NCBI GenBank assembly: GCA_017559185.1
Contig: JAFYSU010000043.1
Location: 1 to 39,994 of the forward strand
DNA: 39,994 bases
Source of the DNA: Oscillospiraceae bacterium
Lineage (GTDB): Bacteria > Bacillota > Clostridia > Oscillospirales > Ruminococcaceae
Direction of reading: 5' to 3'
Shown: positions 20,889 through 29,960 of the stretch, piece by piece
Position numbering within the stretch: position 1 is the first letter of the stretch
Layout: each line of letters opens with the position of its first letter
The notes under the pieces: generated by a model
The model's database searches: none
What the model was told of the DNA's origin: nothing
The model's input: the letters and a program-made list of their open reading frames with translations, nothing else
Made by a program: the position numbers and the translations under genes

Positions 20889-22241
20889 ATGATGATACAT
20901 CAGTATAAACTTAACGGATATAATATTGTAATGGATATTCACAGCGGTGCTATTCATGTTGTTGATGACATCGTTTACGACATTATTGAAAAGCTCACAC
21001 CGCCTTTGGCAGATAATTGCCCCGAAGAGCTGTATGCTTTGGCATATTCCAAAGAAGATATAGACCAAGCATATGCCGAGGTTTTGGAGCTGTACAAGGC
21101 TGAGCAGCTGTTTACACAGGACGATTATGCCCGTTTTGATAAGCTGATGACAGTTTCCCCAATAAAATCCATGTGTCTGCACATTGCGCATGACTGCAAT
21201 CTGCGCTGCAAATACTGCTTTGCCGACACTGGTTCTTATCAGGGCGGCAGAAGCATTATGACTGCTGAAACAGGCAAAAAAGCAATAGATTTTCTTATTA
21301 AGCACTCCTACGGCAGACGCAATTTGGAAGTTGACTTTTTCGGCGGTGAGCCGCTGCTTAATTTTGGCGCTGTAAAAGAAATTGTTGAGTATGCTCGTTC
21401 CAAGGAAAAAGAGCATAACAAGGTTTTCCGTTTTACACTCACTACAAACGGTGTTCTGCTTGACGATGAAAAAATCGACTACATAAACAAGGAAATGAGC
21501 AACATTGTAATTTCCTGCGATGGTCGTCCTGAAGTTCACGACCGCATGCGTCCTCGTGTTGACGGAAGCGGAAGCTACAATTCCATCATGCCTAAATTTA
21601 AAAAGCTGGTGGAAAAGCGTGGCGACAAAGAATACTACATTCGTGCTACATTTACCAAATACAACAAAGACTTTACCGAAGATGTACTTCATTTTTACAA
21701 TGAGGGCTTTGAGCAGATATCAATTGAACCGGTAGTTACTGACCCAAAACACCCATACGCACTTACCGAAGAAGACCTGCCGGAAGTATTTGCAGAGTAC
21801 GACAGACTTGCTGCTAAATTGATTGAAATGCGTAAAAACGGTGAGTTCTTCAACTTCTTCCATTTCATGATTGACCTTGACCAAGGTCCTTGTGCAATCA
21901 AGCGTCTGCGTGGCTGTGGCTGCGGCAACGAGTATGTTGCAATTACACCTGACGGCGAAGTGTACCCTTGTCATCAGTTTGTTGGTAATCCGCAGTGGAA
22001 AATGGGTGACCTTGACAGCATGGAAGTAAACCTTGCAACCAAGGAAACCTTTGCACGCTCTACCGTTTACGGTAAGGATGAGTGTCGCGAATGCTGGGCT
22101 AAATTCTACTGCAGCGGCGGCTGCAACGCTGCAAATATGCAGTACAGAGGCAATATCCTCAAGCCATTTAAACTTGCTTGTGATTTGGAAAAGAAACGCG
22201 TTGAATGTGCGATTATGATTCAAGCAGCTTTGGCTGAATAA
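20889..22241 (+). CDS. scfB: SCIFF peptide radical SAM maturase
   Basis: ScfB installs sulfur-to-carbon thioether crosslinks in the SCIFF precursor. The 450-residue product has an N-terminal peptide-recognition region, the radical SAM cluster motif CNLRCKYC (near residue 104), the GGEPLLNF SAM-binding segment, and a C-terminal SPASM domain with cysteines in RGCGCGNEY, VYPCHQFV, CRECWAKFYCSGGC and a final Cys in KLACDLEKK. These extra cysteines would bind auxiliary Fe-S clusters. GAGGAG precedes the double ATG, 13 bases upstream. Confidence 0.95.
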   Translation: MMIHQYKLNGYNIVMDIHSGAIHVVDDIVYDIIEKLTPPLADNCPEELYALAYSKEDIDQAYAEVLELYKAEQLFTQDDYARFDKLMTVSPIKSMCLHIAHDCNLRCKYCFADTGSYQGGRSIMTAETGKKAIDFLIKHSYGRRNLEVDFFGGEPLLNFGAVKEIVEYARSKEKEHNKVFRFTLTTNGVLLDDEKIDYINKEMSNIVISCDGRPEVHDRMRPRVDGSGSYNSIMPKFKKLVEKRGDKEYYIRATFTKYNKDFTEDVLHFYNEGFEQISIEPVVTDPKHPYALTEEDLPEVFAEYDRLAAKLIEMRKNGEFFNFFHFMIDLDQGPCAIKRLRGCGCGNEYVAITPDGEVYPCHQFVGNPQWKMGDLDSMEVNLATKETFARSTVYGKDECRECWAKFYCSGGCNAANMQYRGNILKPFKLACDLEKKRVECAIMIQAALAE

Positions 22242-22246
22242 CTATT

Positions 22247-22280
22247 AATACCCTGTCCTTTGGGCAGGGTATTGTTGTTT
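22247..22280 (+). terminator. rho-independent terminator
   Basis: AATACCCTGTCC pairs with GGCAGGGTATT, followed by GTTGTTTT. It ends the scfB transcript. Confidence 0.75.
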
Positions 22281-22387
22281 TAAAAATAAGGAATACTTAT
22301 GTTAACGGCAAAATGCTTGTTAACAAAATATTTAATGTTTATATGCCATTAAAATGCACTTATTCAGTAGGATTTTGGAATTAGATA

Positions 22388-22396
22388 TGATATACT
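22388..22396 (+). promoter_or_regulatory. possible extended -10 promoter for the M16 operon
   Basis: TG-N-TATACT at 22388-22396 is an extended -10 element. No good -35 box lies at the right distance. It sits about 90 bases upstream of the ymfF-like start in the gap left by the scfB terminator. Confidence 0.35.
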
Positions 22397-22490
22397 ATAA
22401 GCTGTTGTGAATGGCAATTTGCCAAACAGTGAAAACTATTGACTTTATATAAATAAAAAGATTGCGAACAGCAGCAAGGAGTTGGATATA

Positions 22491-23774
22491 TTGAGCTATC
22501 AAGTAAAAAGCGTAAATATAGGAAATGGTATAAGATACAGTAGTGTTACCGATAAAAAATTCAAGCATAACAGAATTTCTGTTTGTATGGTAATGCCTCT
22601 GGAAAGAGAAAGTGTTACTGTTAACGCACTGGTTCCGTATGTGTTAAAGCAGGGAACAAAAAATTGTCCGTCTTTTGTTGAGCTTAACAAAAAACTTGCC
22701 GAGCTTTACGGCGCATCGCTTGATGCAGCTGTTGACAAATACGGCAAATACCAGCTGTTGTCACTGGCAATAACTTCGATAGACGACCGCTACGCACTTA
22801 ACGGTGAAAAATTAATAGAGGAATGTGCAAAGCTGCTTTGTGAAGCGGTGCTTGAGCCGAATATTTCCGACGGTGAATTTAAAGGCGATGTTGTTGAACT
22901 GGAAAAACAGTTCCTTATTGATACCATTCGTGCAGAAATAAATGATAAGCGTGTCTATGCAGCAGGCAGATGCCGCAGCATTATGTGCGAGGGTGAACCT
23001 ACAGCAATTAAAAAATACGGCTATGAAGAAGATGCCAAGGCTATTACAAATAAAACCGCGGCACAAGCTTACGAAAATATTATAAACAATTCCAAGATTG
23101 AATTCATGTTTGTGGGAAGCGGGGACCCAACATCGGGCGAAAAGGTAGTTCGTGAAATGTTTTCCGGTCTTAACAGAACTAATGTGACCGAAATAGAACC
23201 GATTGAGTACAAGCCTAATGTAGAAAAAGCAAAAACCGTTACCGAAACCATGAATATTGCTCAGGCTAAACTGGTTATGGGTATGCGTGTGGGCGTTCCT
23301 GAAAATGACCGCGAAATGGCTGCACTGCGCCTTATGTCATCTCTCTACGGCGGAACACCTGTTTCACTGTTGTTTAAAAATGTTCGTGAAAAGCTTAGCC
23401 TTTGTTATTATTGTGCAGCACGCTTTAACCGCACTACCGGTATACTCACCGTTGAAAGCGGCATTGAAGATGCTAATAAAGACAAAGCAATTACCGAAAT
23501 ATTGGCACAGCTTCAGGCTGTTAAAGAAGGCAAATTCACACAGGAGGAACTTGACCACTGCAAAATGATTTTGTCGACAGCTTCAAAAGCTGCTACCGAC
23601 TCGCTTTCCGCTTTGGAAAACTGGTATCTTACACAGCTCATGCGCGGAACAAATATTTCGCCGGATGAGGACTTTGCTCTGCTTAGCAGTATTACAGCCG
23701 AAGAAATTACAAAAATGGCAAATACTGTACAGCTTGATACAACCTATCTTCTTACAGGTGCGGCTCAGGCTTAA
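22491..23774 (+). CDS. ymfF: M16-family peptidase-like protein, YmfF type
   Basis: This 427-residue protein has the two-domain M16 fold (NALVPYVLKQGT, SLDAAVDKYGKYQLLSLA, MGMRVGVPENDREMAALRLMSS) but lacks an HxxEH zinc motif, so it is the non-catalytic partner of a heterodimer. The pair YmfF-YmfH has been linked to 5-aminopentanol modification of elongation factor P in Bacillus; the reaction is not established. TTG 22491 is chosen because AAGGAG sits nine bases upstream; TTG 22482 is in frame but too close to it. ymfH follows after 17 bases. Confidence 0.85.
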   Translation: MSYQVKSVNIGNGIRYSSVTDKKFKHNRISVCMVMPLERESVTVNALVPYVLKQGTKNCPSFVELNKKLAELYGASLDAAVDKYGKYQLLSLAITSIDDRYALNGEKLIEECAKLLCEAVLEPNISDGEFKGDVVELEKQFLIDTIRAEINDKRVYAAGRCRSIMCEGEPTAIKKYGYEEDAKAITNKTAAQAYENIINNSKIEFMFVGSGDPTSGEKVVREMFSGLNRTNVTEIEPIEYKPNVEKAKTVTETMNIAQAKLVMGMRVGVPENDREMAALRLMSSLYGGTPVSLLFKNVREKLSLCYYCAARFNRTTGILTVESGIEDANKDKAITEILAQLQAVKEGKFTQEELDHCKMILSTASKAATDSLSALENWYLTQLMRGTNISPDEDFALLSSITAEEITKMANTVQLDTTYLLTGAAQA

Positions 23775-23791
23775 GAAAGGGGTAGAAAACA

Positions 23792-25075
23792 ATGGAAAAA
23801 CAAATTATAGCATCCAAGCGTTTGGGTGAAGAATATATAAAAGTACAGCATCCCACAGGCCTTACCATACTGCTTTGCCCGATGAAAGGTTTTTCGACTG
23901 CATATGCGCAGTTTGGCACTAAATATGGCTCGGTTGATACTCGTTTTCGTGTTGACGGTGAAGAAGATTTTGCACAGGTGCCCGAGGGTATAGCACACTT
24001 TTTGGAGCACAAGCTGTTTGAATGTGAAGATGGTGTAGACGCATTTGAAAGATATGCAAAAACAGGTGCAAGTGCAAATGCATTTACCAGCTTTGACAAA
24101 ACCTGCTACCTGTTTACCTGCTCCGAAAATTTTGAAGAGTCCTTGGAAATTCTGCTTGATTTTGTTACTCATCCGTATTTCACACAGAAAACCGTTGAAA
24201 AGGAACAGGGTATTATAGGTCAGGAAATAAGAATGTATGATGATAATGCGGACTGGAGAGTTTACTTTAATCTTTTGGGTGCGCTGTATCACAATCACCC
24301 TGTTCGCATTGATATTGCGGGAACTGTTGAATCTATTGCAGAAATAGATGCCGAGCTGCTTTACCGCTGCTACAATACATTCTATAACCTGCACAACATG
24401 GTGCTTACAATAGCGGGTAATTTTGATGTTGACTCGGCACTTGCAGTTGCCGACAAGGTGCTCAAACCTGCTAAGCCGATAAAAATTGAAAGTATTGCTC
24501 CGGAAGAACCTGAAAGTGTGTACAAAGCAAGAGTGGAACAGGAATTTGAGGTAGCAATGCCAATGTTCCAGATTGGCTACAAGGGAATAGCTGACAAAGA
24601 CCCTGCTGTTAACATGGAAAACATGGTTCTGGACGAAATTTTAATGGAAGTACTCATGGGCGAAACCTCACCGCTTTATGAAACCTTGTATACACAGGGT
24701 CTTATCAGCAGCGGCTTTGCAGGCGAAGTAATGTCCAGCCGTGATTATTACTGCTCGATTTTCTCGGGCGAGTCAAAAGACCCTGACAAAGTTTACGACC
24801 TGCTTCGAAATGAAATAGAAAGCATAAAAACCAAAGGTATTGCCAAAGAAGATTTTGAGCGTGCGAAAAAGTCGATATACGGAAGATATTTGTCCATGTA
24901 CAGCCGTGCGGATTCTATTGCAGGACTGATGACACAGGCATATTTTTCAAATGTTGATGCTTACTATGTGCTTGAAAAAGCAGCGGATGCAACCCTTGAA
25001 AAGATAACCGAAAGACTTAAAACCTACGATAACGCAAAAAGCGCTATCTCCATCGTTAAGCCTATTTCTGCATAA
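23792..25075 (+). CDS. ymfH: M16-family zinc peptidase, YmfH type
   Basis: The 427-residue catalytic partner has the inverted zinc motif HFLEH near residue 69, with a downstream zinc ligand expected in the EQGIIGQEIRMYDD segment. The C-terminal half carries the M16 FxGE-type partner domain (YCSIFSGESKDP). It forms a two-gene unit with the preceding inactive subunit, an arrangement seen for this family throughout Firmicutes. lgt follows after 12 bases, so the operon is likely ymfF-ymfH-lgt-folD. Confidence 0.9.
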   Translation: MEKQIIASKRLGEEYIKVQHPTGLTILLCPMKGFSTAYAQFGTKYGSVDTRFRVDGEEDFAQVPEGIAHFLEHKLFECEDGVDAFERYAKTGASANAFTSFDKTCYLFTCSENFEESLEILLDFVTHPYFTQKTVEKEQGIIGQEIRMYDDNADWRVYFNLLGALYHNHPVRIDIAGTVESIAEIDAELLYRCYNTFYNLHNMVLTIAGNFDVDSALAVADKVLKPAKPIKIESIAPEEPESVYKARVEQEFEVAMPMFQIGYKGIADKDPAVNMENMVLDEILMEVLMGETSPLYETLYTQGLISSGFAGEVMSSRDYYCSIFSGESKDPDKVYDLLRNEIESIKTKGIAKEDFERAKKSIYGRYLSMYSRADSIAGLMTQAYFSNVDAYYVLEKAADATLEKITERLKTYDNAKSAISIVKPISA

Positions 25076-25087
25076 GGAGGAGCAGTT

Positions 25088-26077
25088 TTGGAATTTGCGT
25101 CACAACTAATGTTTCCGGGACTTTCGGATAGTGTTTTGCATCTTAAAAGGGAAGCGTTTACGCTTTTCGGATTGGATATATACTGGTATGGTGTATTAAT
25201 AGCAACAGGCTTTATGTTGGCATTGCTTTACACCTTTGCACGCTGTAAGGATACATTCGGCTTGAATGTTGACAGAGTTATAGATGTTATTATCTGCGGG
25301 ACAATTGGCGGAATACTGTCGGCAAGGCTTTATTATGTTGCCTTTAGATGGGATTATTACGGAAAGCACCTTGACCAGCTGCTGGATACACGCAGCGGGG
25401 GGCTTGCAATATACGGAGGAATTATAGGCGGATTTTTGTTTGGATGTATCGCAGCTTATATACGAAAAGTAAAGGTGCTTCCCATGGCGGATATGGCAGC
25501 CAGTGGTTTCTTGATAGGACAGGCAGTCGGTCGTTGGGGAAATTTCGTTAACATTGAAGCGTTTGGCAGCATTACCGATAAGCCATGGGGAATGGCTTCG
25601 CCCGAAGTGTTTGCTTTTCTGCGAAGCAATATGCAGCACCTTAAAGAAACAGGTGTAGATATTGTTATGCAGCTTGAGGCAATGGGCAGGAATGTGGATT
25701 TTTCGGACCCGTCAATGTGGAAGCTGGTTACCGTTCACCCTACATTCTTTTATGAGTCTATGTGGTGTTTGGTTGGTTTTATTGCATTGGCGTGGTACAC
25801 AAACCGCCGCAAATTTGACGGTGAACTCACCTTGATGTATGCGGCATGGTATGGCTTGGGAAGATTTTGGATAGAGGGTCTTCGTACCGACAGCTTGCTC
25901 ATACCGTCAACAAGTTTTAGAGTATCTCAGCTTGTTGCAGCGGTGTTGGCGGTTTCGGCATCCGTTACACTTGCGGTTATTTATAATAAACTGAAAAAGT
26001 CGCCCGAAAGTCTGCCTCCGCTTTATGCGACAACGCAGGAATCCCGTGATGCAAGAGAGCCTGAAGGCAAAAAATAA
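25088..26077 (+). CDS. lgt: prolipoprotein diacylglyceryl transferase Lgt
   Basis: Lgt attaches diacylglycerol from phosphatidylglycerol to the lipobox cysteine of prelipoproteins in the membrane. The product (329 residues) has seven likely membrane helices, the active-site region GGLAIYGGIIGGF and the signature VGRWGNFVNIEAFG at about 155. A roughly 50-residue insertion between helices (residues 165-210, SPEVFAFLRSNMQHL onward) contains substrate-proximal loop sequence, and the C terminus is charged. The start is TTG 25088 with AAGGAGGAG upstream. Confidence 0.93.
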   Translation: MEFASQLMFPGLSDSVLHLKREAFTLFGLDIYWYGVLIATGFMLALLYTFARCKDTFGLNVDRVIDVIICGTIGGILSARLYYVAFRWDYYGKHLDQLLDTRSGGLAIYGGIIGGFLFGCIAAYIRKVKVLPMADMAASGFLIGQAVGRWGNFVNIEAFGSITDKPWGMASPEVFAFLRSNMQHLKETGVDIVMQLEAMGRNVDFSDPSMWKLVTVHPTFFYESMWCLVGFIALAWYTNRRKFDGELTLMYAAWYGLGRFWIEGLRTDSLLIPSTSFRVSQLVAAVLAVSASVTLAVIYNKLKKSPESLPPLYATTQESRDAREPEGKK

Positions 26078-26106
26078 TACACAATTAAGAAAGGATGCGG
26101 CAGTAT

Positions 26107-26982
26107 ATGCAATTAATCGATGGCAAATTAGTAGCTTCTAAAATTAAGGAACAGCTTAAACTGGAGGTAGAGCAGCTTAAACAGGAAGGAAATCTTCCGG
26201 GTTTGGCAGTTATTCTGGTTGGCGATGATTCTGCATCTGCAATTTATGTTCGCAACAAAACCAAAGCTTGCGAAGAATTGGGAATATATGCAGAAAAGTA
26301 CATTCTTCCGGAAAGCACTACTCAGGAAGAACTGCTTGACTTGATTCACGAACTTAATGTAAAAAAAGAAATAAGCGGTATTTTGGTACAGCTTCCTTTG
26401 CCAAAGCATTTTGACGAACAGGAAATACTGCATGCCATCGAGCCTGATAAAGATGTTGACTGCTTCCATCCATGGAATGTTGGTCGTGTAATGATAGGTG
26501 ACGGCGCACTGCTGCCATGCACACCAGCCGGCATTGTTGAGCTTCTTGACCATTATGGTATTGAAATAGCAGGTAAAGACTGCGTGGTGGTAGGCAGAAG
26601 CAATATCGTTGGTAAGCCTATTGCAATGATGCTGCTCAGCCGAAACGCTACAGTTAACATTTGTCATTCAAAAACCAAGGATTTGAAAGCTGCTTGCCGT
26701 AACGCAGACATAATAGTAAGTGCGACCGGCTGTGCAAGACTTATTACCGGTGATATGGTAAAAGAAGGTGCGGTGATTATTGATGTGGGCATGAACCGCA
26801 GCGAGGGTAAACTGTGCGGAGATGTTGACTTTGCAACTGTGAGCGACAAAGCTTCGTATGTTACACCTGTTCCAGGTGGGGTTGGACCGATGACCATAAC
26901 CATGCTCATGAAAAATACAATTCAAGCTGCAAAAACCAGTAACTCGGCAGGCAGACCGAGAGTGTTTGAAAAAACACTTTAA
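26107..26982 (+). CDS. folD: bifunctional methylenetetrahydrofolate dehydrogenase/cyclohydrolase FolD
   Basis: FolD interconverts 5,10-methylene-THF, methenyl-THF and 10-formyl-THF, supplying one-carbon units for purines and formyl-Met. The product has the substrate segment YVRNKTKACEELGI with the catalytic Lys, GILVQLPLPKH, the NADP-binding VVVGRSNIVGKP and the C-terminal TPVPGGVGPMTITMLM. ATG 26107 gives 291 residues and proper spacing from AAGAAAGGA. ATG 26095 overlaps that site and is unlikely. Confidence 0.95.
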   Translation: MQLIDGKLVASKIKEQLKLEVEQLKQEGNLPGLAVILVGDDSASAIYVRNKTKACEELGIYAEKYILPESTTQEELLDLIHELNVKKEISGILVQLPLPKHFDEQEILHAIEPDKDVDCFHPWNVGRVMIGDGALLPCTPAGIVELLDHYGIEIAGKDCVVVGRSNIVGKPIAMMLLSRNATVNICHSKTKDLKAACRNADIIVSATGCARLITGDMVKEGAVIIDVGMNRSEGKLCGDVDFATVSDKASYVTPVPGGVGPMTITMLMKNTIQAAKTSNSAGRPRVFEKTL

Positions 26983-27020
26983 ATAAAGGCTTTTTTGCAA
27001 AAAAAATCTTCACAGCATGC

Positions 27021-27049
27021 TTGACAGGCTGTGGTGACTGTGTTAAAAT
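27021..27049 (+). promoter_or_regulatory. promoter of rplU-prp-rpmA
   Basis: TTGACA (27021-27026), 17 bases, TAAAAT (27044-27049). A strong sigma-A promoter, as expected for ribosomal protein genes. Confidence 0.85.
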
Positions 27050-27132
27050 GTTTCTTGCCGCATGCACAAGGCTATAAGTGCGCAACAGCGCCGCCTGAAC
27101 GCAGCGAGACTATCAGAAAGAGGCTATATTTT
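27050..27132 (+). ncRNA. putative ribosomal protein L21 leader
   Basis: The leader between the promoter and rplU is GC-richer than its surroundings and contains paired tracts (GCCGCATGC, ACAAGGC, GTGCGCAAC, GCGCCGCC). Firmicutes place an autoregulatory L21 leader at this position upstream of rplU, bound by L21. Position and composition support it; the covariance fold was not tested. Confidence 0.5.
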
Positions 27133-27441
27133 ATGTACGCAATTATTAAAACCGGTGGCAAACAGTACCGTGTACAGGAAGGCGACACCCTGTTCATTGA
27201 AAAACTTGATGTTCAGGCTGATGAAGTAGTAGAATTTCCTGTAATCGCTCTTGGCAAAGAAGACGGCATGGTTGTCGGAACTCCAGTTGTAGAAGGCGCA
27301 AAGGTTACTGCTAAAGTTGTTAAAAACGGCAAAGGCAAAAAAATCACTGTGTTTACCTACAGACCAAAGAAAGACTCCAAACGCAAAATGGGTCACAGAC
27401 AGCCATACACCAAGGTAGAAATCACTGCTATCAACGGTTAA
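27133..27441 (+). CDS. rplU: 50S ribosomal protein L21
   Basis: L21 binds 23S rRNA in the large subunit. The 102-residue product starts [18 protein letters not shown] and ends with the typical [18 protein letters not shown]. The frame is open further upstream, but the L21 start at ATG 27133 is clear by homology. It leads the Firmicutes-specific order rplU-prp-rpmA. Confidence 0.98.
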   Translation: MYAIIKTGGKQYRVQEGDTLFIEKLDVQADEVVEFPVIALGKEDGMVVGTPVVEGAKVTAKVVKNGKGKKITVFTYRPKKDSKRKMGHRQPYTKVEITAING

Positions 27442-27450
27442 TAGGTTATT

Positions 27451-27771
27451 ATGATTAAAGCGGAATTTTTAACTGACAGCTGCGGTCTTAAAGGCTTTCG
27501 TTTAAGCGGACATGCCGGCTATGCCGATTTTGGCGAGGACATTGTGTGTGCTGCGGTTACTTCTGCGGTTCAGTTAACAGCTAATACCTTGACCGAGGTG
27601 TTGGGAGTAAAGGCTGAACTGAAAGTCATGGAAAATGTGATTACATGTAAGCTTCCTTCGGATGCTGACCCAATTGCAGCTAAATTGCTTGAGGGGCTGA
27701 AGCTCCATTTGGAGATTTTGGCGGAGGATTACGAAGGAACCATCAAATTGAAACTTTCGGAGGTGTTTTGA
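27451..27771 (+). CDS. prp: ribosomal-processing cysteine protease Prp
   Basis: Prp removes the N-terminal extension of L27 that blocks the peptidyl-transferase center, and is essential in Staphylococcus aureus. The 106-residue product has the catalytic His in LSGHAGYADFGED and the catalytic Cys in DIVCAAVTSA. Its TGA is immediately followed by the rpmA ATG, so protease and substrate are cotranslated. The adjacent L27 has the matching cleavage site. Confidence 0.95.
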   Translation: MIKAEFLTDSCGLKGFRLSGHAGYADFGEDIVCAAVTSAVQLTANTLTEVLGVKAELKVMENVITCKLPSDADPIAAKLLEGLKLHLEILAEDYEGTIKLKLSEVF

Positions 27772-28053
27772 ATGCTTAGATTGAATATGCAATTCTTTGC
27801 TCATAAAAAAGGTGTAGGTTCCACCAAGAACGGTCGTGACTCTGAGTCCAAACGTCTTGGCGCGAAACGTGCTGACGGTCAGTTCGTTCTGGCTGGCAAC
27901 ATTCTGTATCGCCAGAGAGGCACACATATTCACCCAGGTGAAAATGTTGGCATTGGTAAAGACGATACCCTTTTTGCAAAAGTTGACGGCGTAGTTCGTT
28001 TCGAACGTTACGGTCGTGACCGCAAAAAAGTAAGCGTTTACCCAGCACAGTAA
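27772..28053 (+). CDS. rpmA: 50S ribosomal protein L27 with cleavable N-terminal extension
   Basis: L27 lies close to the peptidyl-transferase center. The 93-residue precursor begins [14 protein letters not shown]. The first nine residues (MLRLNMQFF) are the extension cut by Prp, leaving the canonical [14 protein letters not shown] start of mature L27. The codons (CGT, GGT/GGC, CTG, GTT) are those of a highly expressed gene. A strong GC-rich terminator follows. Confidence 0.98.
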   Translation: MLRLNMQFFAHKKGVGSTKNGRDSESKRLGAKRADGQFVLAGNILYRQRGTHIHPGENVGIGKDDTLFAKVDGVVRFERYGRDRKKVSVYPAQ

Positions 28054-28077
28054 TATCGACTTAGAATATCTGCTGAG

Positions 28078-28107
28078 TCCCCGGCCGGTTTTCGGTCGGG
28101 GATTTGA
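28078..28107 (+). terminator. rho-independent terminator after rpmA
   Basis: TCCCCGGCCG and CGGTCGGGGA form a strong stem with a short loop, with flanking AATATC/GATATT also able to pair. The following T-tract is short and interrupted (TTTGATATTATT). Confidence 0.75.
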
Positions 28108-28132
28108 TATTATTCGGAAAAATTGGTATAGT
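28104..28132 (+). promoter_or_regulatory. promoter of obgE
   Basis: TTGATA (28104-28109), 17 bases, TATAGT (28127-28132), overlapping the tail of the rpmA terminator. The leader to obgE is about 95 bases. Confidence 0.55.
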
Positions 28133-28235
28133 AATAATGTTGAACATCAGAAAAACGAGATGAAGCCAATGGTTTCATGAAGTTTTTATGCTGTTCAAAT
28201 AAACTATGCAGGCAGAAAGGGAACGGTGAATTTAA

Positions 28236-29507
28236 ATGTTTATAGATAAGGTACAAATAAAAATCAGAGCAGGCAGCGGCGGTAACGGTGCTGTCTCCTT
28301 CCACCGAGAAAAATATGTTGCTGCCGGCGGTCCCGACGGCGGCGATGGCGGCCGCGGCGGTGATATAGTTTTTGTTGCAGACCCGCATACAAACACTCTG
28401 GTGGATTTTAAATATAAAAGAAAATTTATTGCTAAAAACGGTGAACCGGGCGGAAAGAAAAAATGCAGCGGTAAATCTGCCGAGGCTCTTGTAATAAAGG
28501 TACCTATCGGTACACTTGTAAAAGAAGCTGAAAGCGGACGCTTGCTGGCGGATATGTCCTCCGACAAACCTGTCGTTATAGCTAAAGGCGGAAACGGTGG
28601 CTGGGGAAATGCTCACTTTGCTACCCCTACACGCCAGATACCTCGTTTTGCAAAGCCCGGTATACCAGGTGAAGAATATGATTTGGTGCTTGAGCTGAAA
28701 CTGTTGGCTGATGTTGGCTTGGTTGGTTTTCCAAATGTTGGGAAAAGCACACTTTTGTCGGTTATTTCAAATGCAAATCCAAAAATTGCAAACTATCACT
28801 TTACAACACTCACTCCTGTGCTTGGTGTGGTAAAAGCAGGTGAAGGAAACAGCTTTGTTATGGCTGATATTCCGGGTCTTATTGAAGGTGCAAGTGAGGG
28901 TGTAGGCTTGGGACATGACTTTTTGCGCCATGTTGAACGCTGCCGTTTGATAGTGCATGTTGTCGATGTATCCGGAAGCGAAGGCCGTGACCCTAAGGAA
29001 GATTTTGCGGCAATAAACCGTGAGCTTGAAAACTTCAACGAAGAATTGGCACAGCAGGAACAGATAGTTGTAGCCAATAAAACAGATATCGCAACAGACG
29101 AGCAGATTGCCGATTTTAAAGCGTTTGTTGAGGAGCAAGGTTATGAGTTCCATGTTGTGTCTGCTGCGACAATGCAGGGCACACAGCAGCTTGTATATGC
29201 AATTGCTGAAAAACTTAAAGACTTGCCGCCAATTAAACGATTTGAGCCGGTTGAAATACAGCCTATTGAAATTGACCACAGCCGTAAATGGGACTTCGAA
29301 ATTAAGATTGAAGACGGTATTTATGTTGTTGAAGCTGATTGGCTTGTTCGTGTGCTTGGTATGGTTAGCTTGGATGATAATGAATCCTTGGCTTACTTCC
29401 AAAGAGTACTCATTACAGCAGGTGTAATTGATAAACTTGAAGAAATGGGTATTGAAGAAGGCGATACTGTAAGCATTTTGAACTTTGAATTTGATTACGT
29501 TCGTTAA
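28236..29507 (+). CDS. obgE: GTPase ObgE
   Basis: Obg is an essential large-subunit assembly GTPase linked to stringent and general stress responses. The 423-residue product has the glycine-rich Obg domain (1-158, GGDGGRGGDIVF), the G domain with GFPNVGKST (P-loop), DIPGLIEGA (switch II), NKTDI and SAAT, and the C-terminal Obg domain (WDFEIKIEDGIYVVEADWL). AAAGGGAACGG precedes the ATG. mrnC follows. Confidence 0.97.
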   Translation: MFIDKVQIKIRAGSGGNGAVSFHREKYVAAGGPDGGDGGRGGDIVFVADPHTNTLVDFKYKRKFIAKNGEPGGKKKCSGKSAEALVIKVPIGTLVKEAESGRLLADMSSDKPVVIAKGGNGGWGNAHFATPTRQIPRFAKPGIPGEEYDLVLELKLLADVGLVGFPNVGKSTLLSVISNANPKIANYHFTTLTPVLGVVKAGEGNSFVMADIPGLIEGASEGVGLGHDFLRHVERCRLIVHVVDVSGSEGRDPKEDFAAINRELENFNEELAQQEQIVVANKTDIATDEQIADFKAFVEEQGYEFHVVSAATMQGTQQLVYAIAEKLKDLPPIKRFEPVEIQPIEIDHSRKWDFEIKIEDGIYVVEADWLVRVLGMVSLDDNESLAYFQRVLITAGVIDKLEEMGIEEGDTVSILNFEFDYVR

Positions 29508-29538
29508 TTTTATTCGTAATTGAAAGGATATCCGCTTG

Positions 29539-29955
29539 ATGGAACATATTGTGCAAGCACCAAATAATAATCCAAAACTGCTGAGCCCTTTGACTTTGGC
29601 TTTTATAGGTGATGGTGTTTATGAACTGTTGGTAAGGGAGCGCTTGGTTGCGGGAGGAAGTATGCCTGTCGGAAAGCTGCACAGCCTTGCAGTGCAGCAG
29701 GTTAGGGCTTCCTGCCAAAGCAAAGCATATTTTATTATTGAAAATCAGCTTACCGAAGAGGAATTGTCTGTAATGAAGCGAGGAAGAAATGCCAGTGGTG
29801 TGCATCCGCCCAAAAACAGCGACCCTGCTGAATATCGCAGAGCAACAGGACTGGAAGCCTTGTTCGGATTTCTTTACCTTAAAGGCGAAATATCACGCTT
29901 AAACAGTTTGTTTGATTTTATACAGGAAAATTTAAAACAAGCGGAAGGGGTTTGA
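29539..29955 (+). CDS. mrnC: Mini-ribonuclease III
   Basis: Mini-III is a small RNase III-type nuclease without a dsRNA-binding domain that finishes 23S rRNA ends in Firmicutes. The 138-residue product has the catalytic LAFIGDGVYELLVRE segment (acidic residues for Mg2+), KRGRNA, and the C-terminal ATGLEALFGFLYL with the second metal Glu. TTG 29536 is immediately upstream in frame; ATG 29539 is chosen. Its stop overlaps the next frame's upstream codons. Confidence 0.93.
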   Translation: MEHIVQAPNNNPKLLSPLTLAFIGDGVYELLVRERLVAGGSMPVGKLHSLAVQQVRASCQSKAYFIIENQLTEEELSVMKRGRNASGVHPPKNSDPAEYRRATGLEALFGFLYLKGEISRLNSLFDFIQENLKQAEGV

Positions 29956-29960
29956 TTGTT

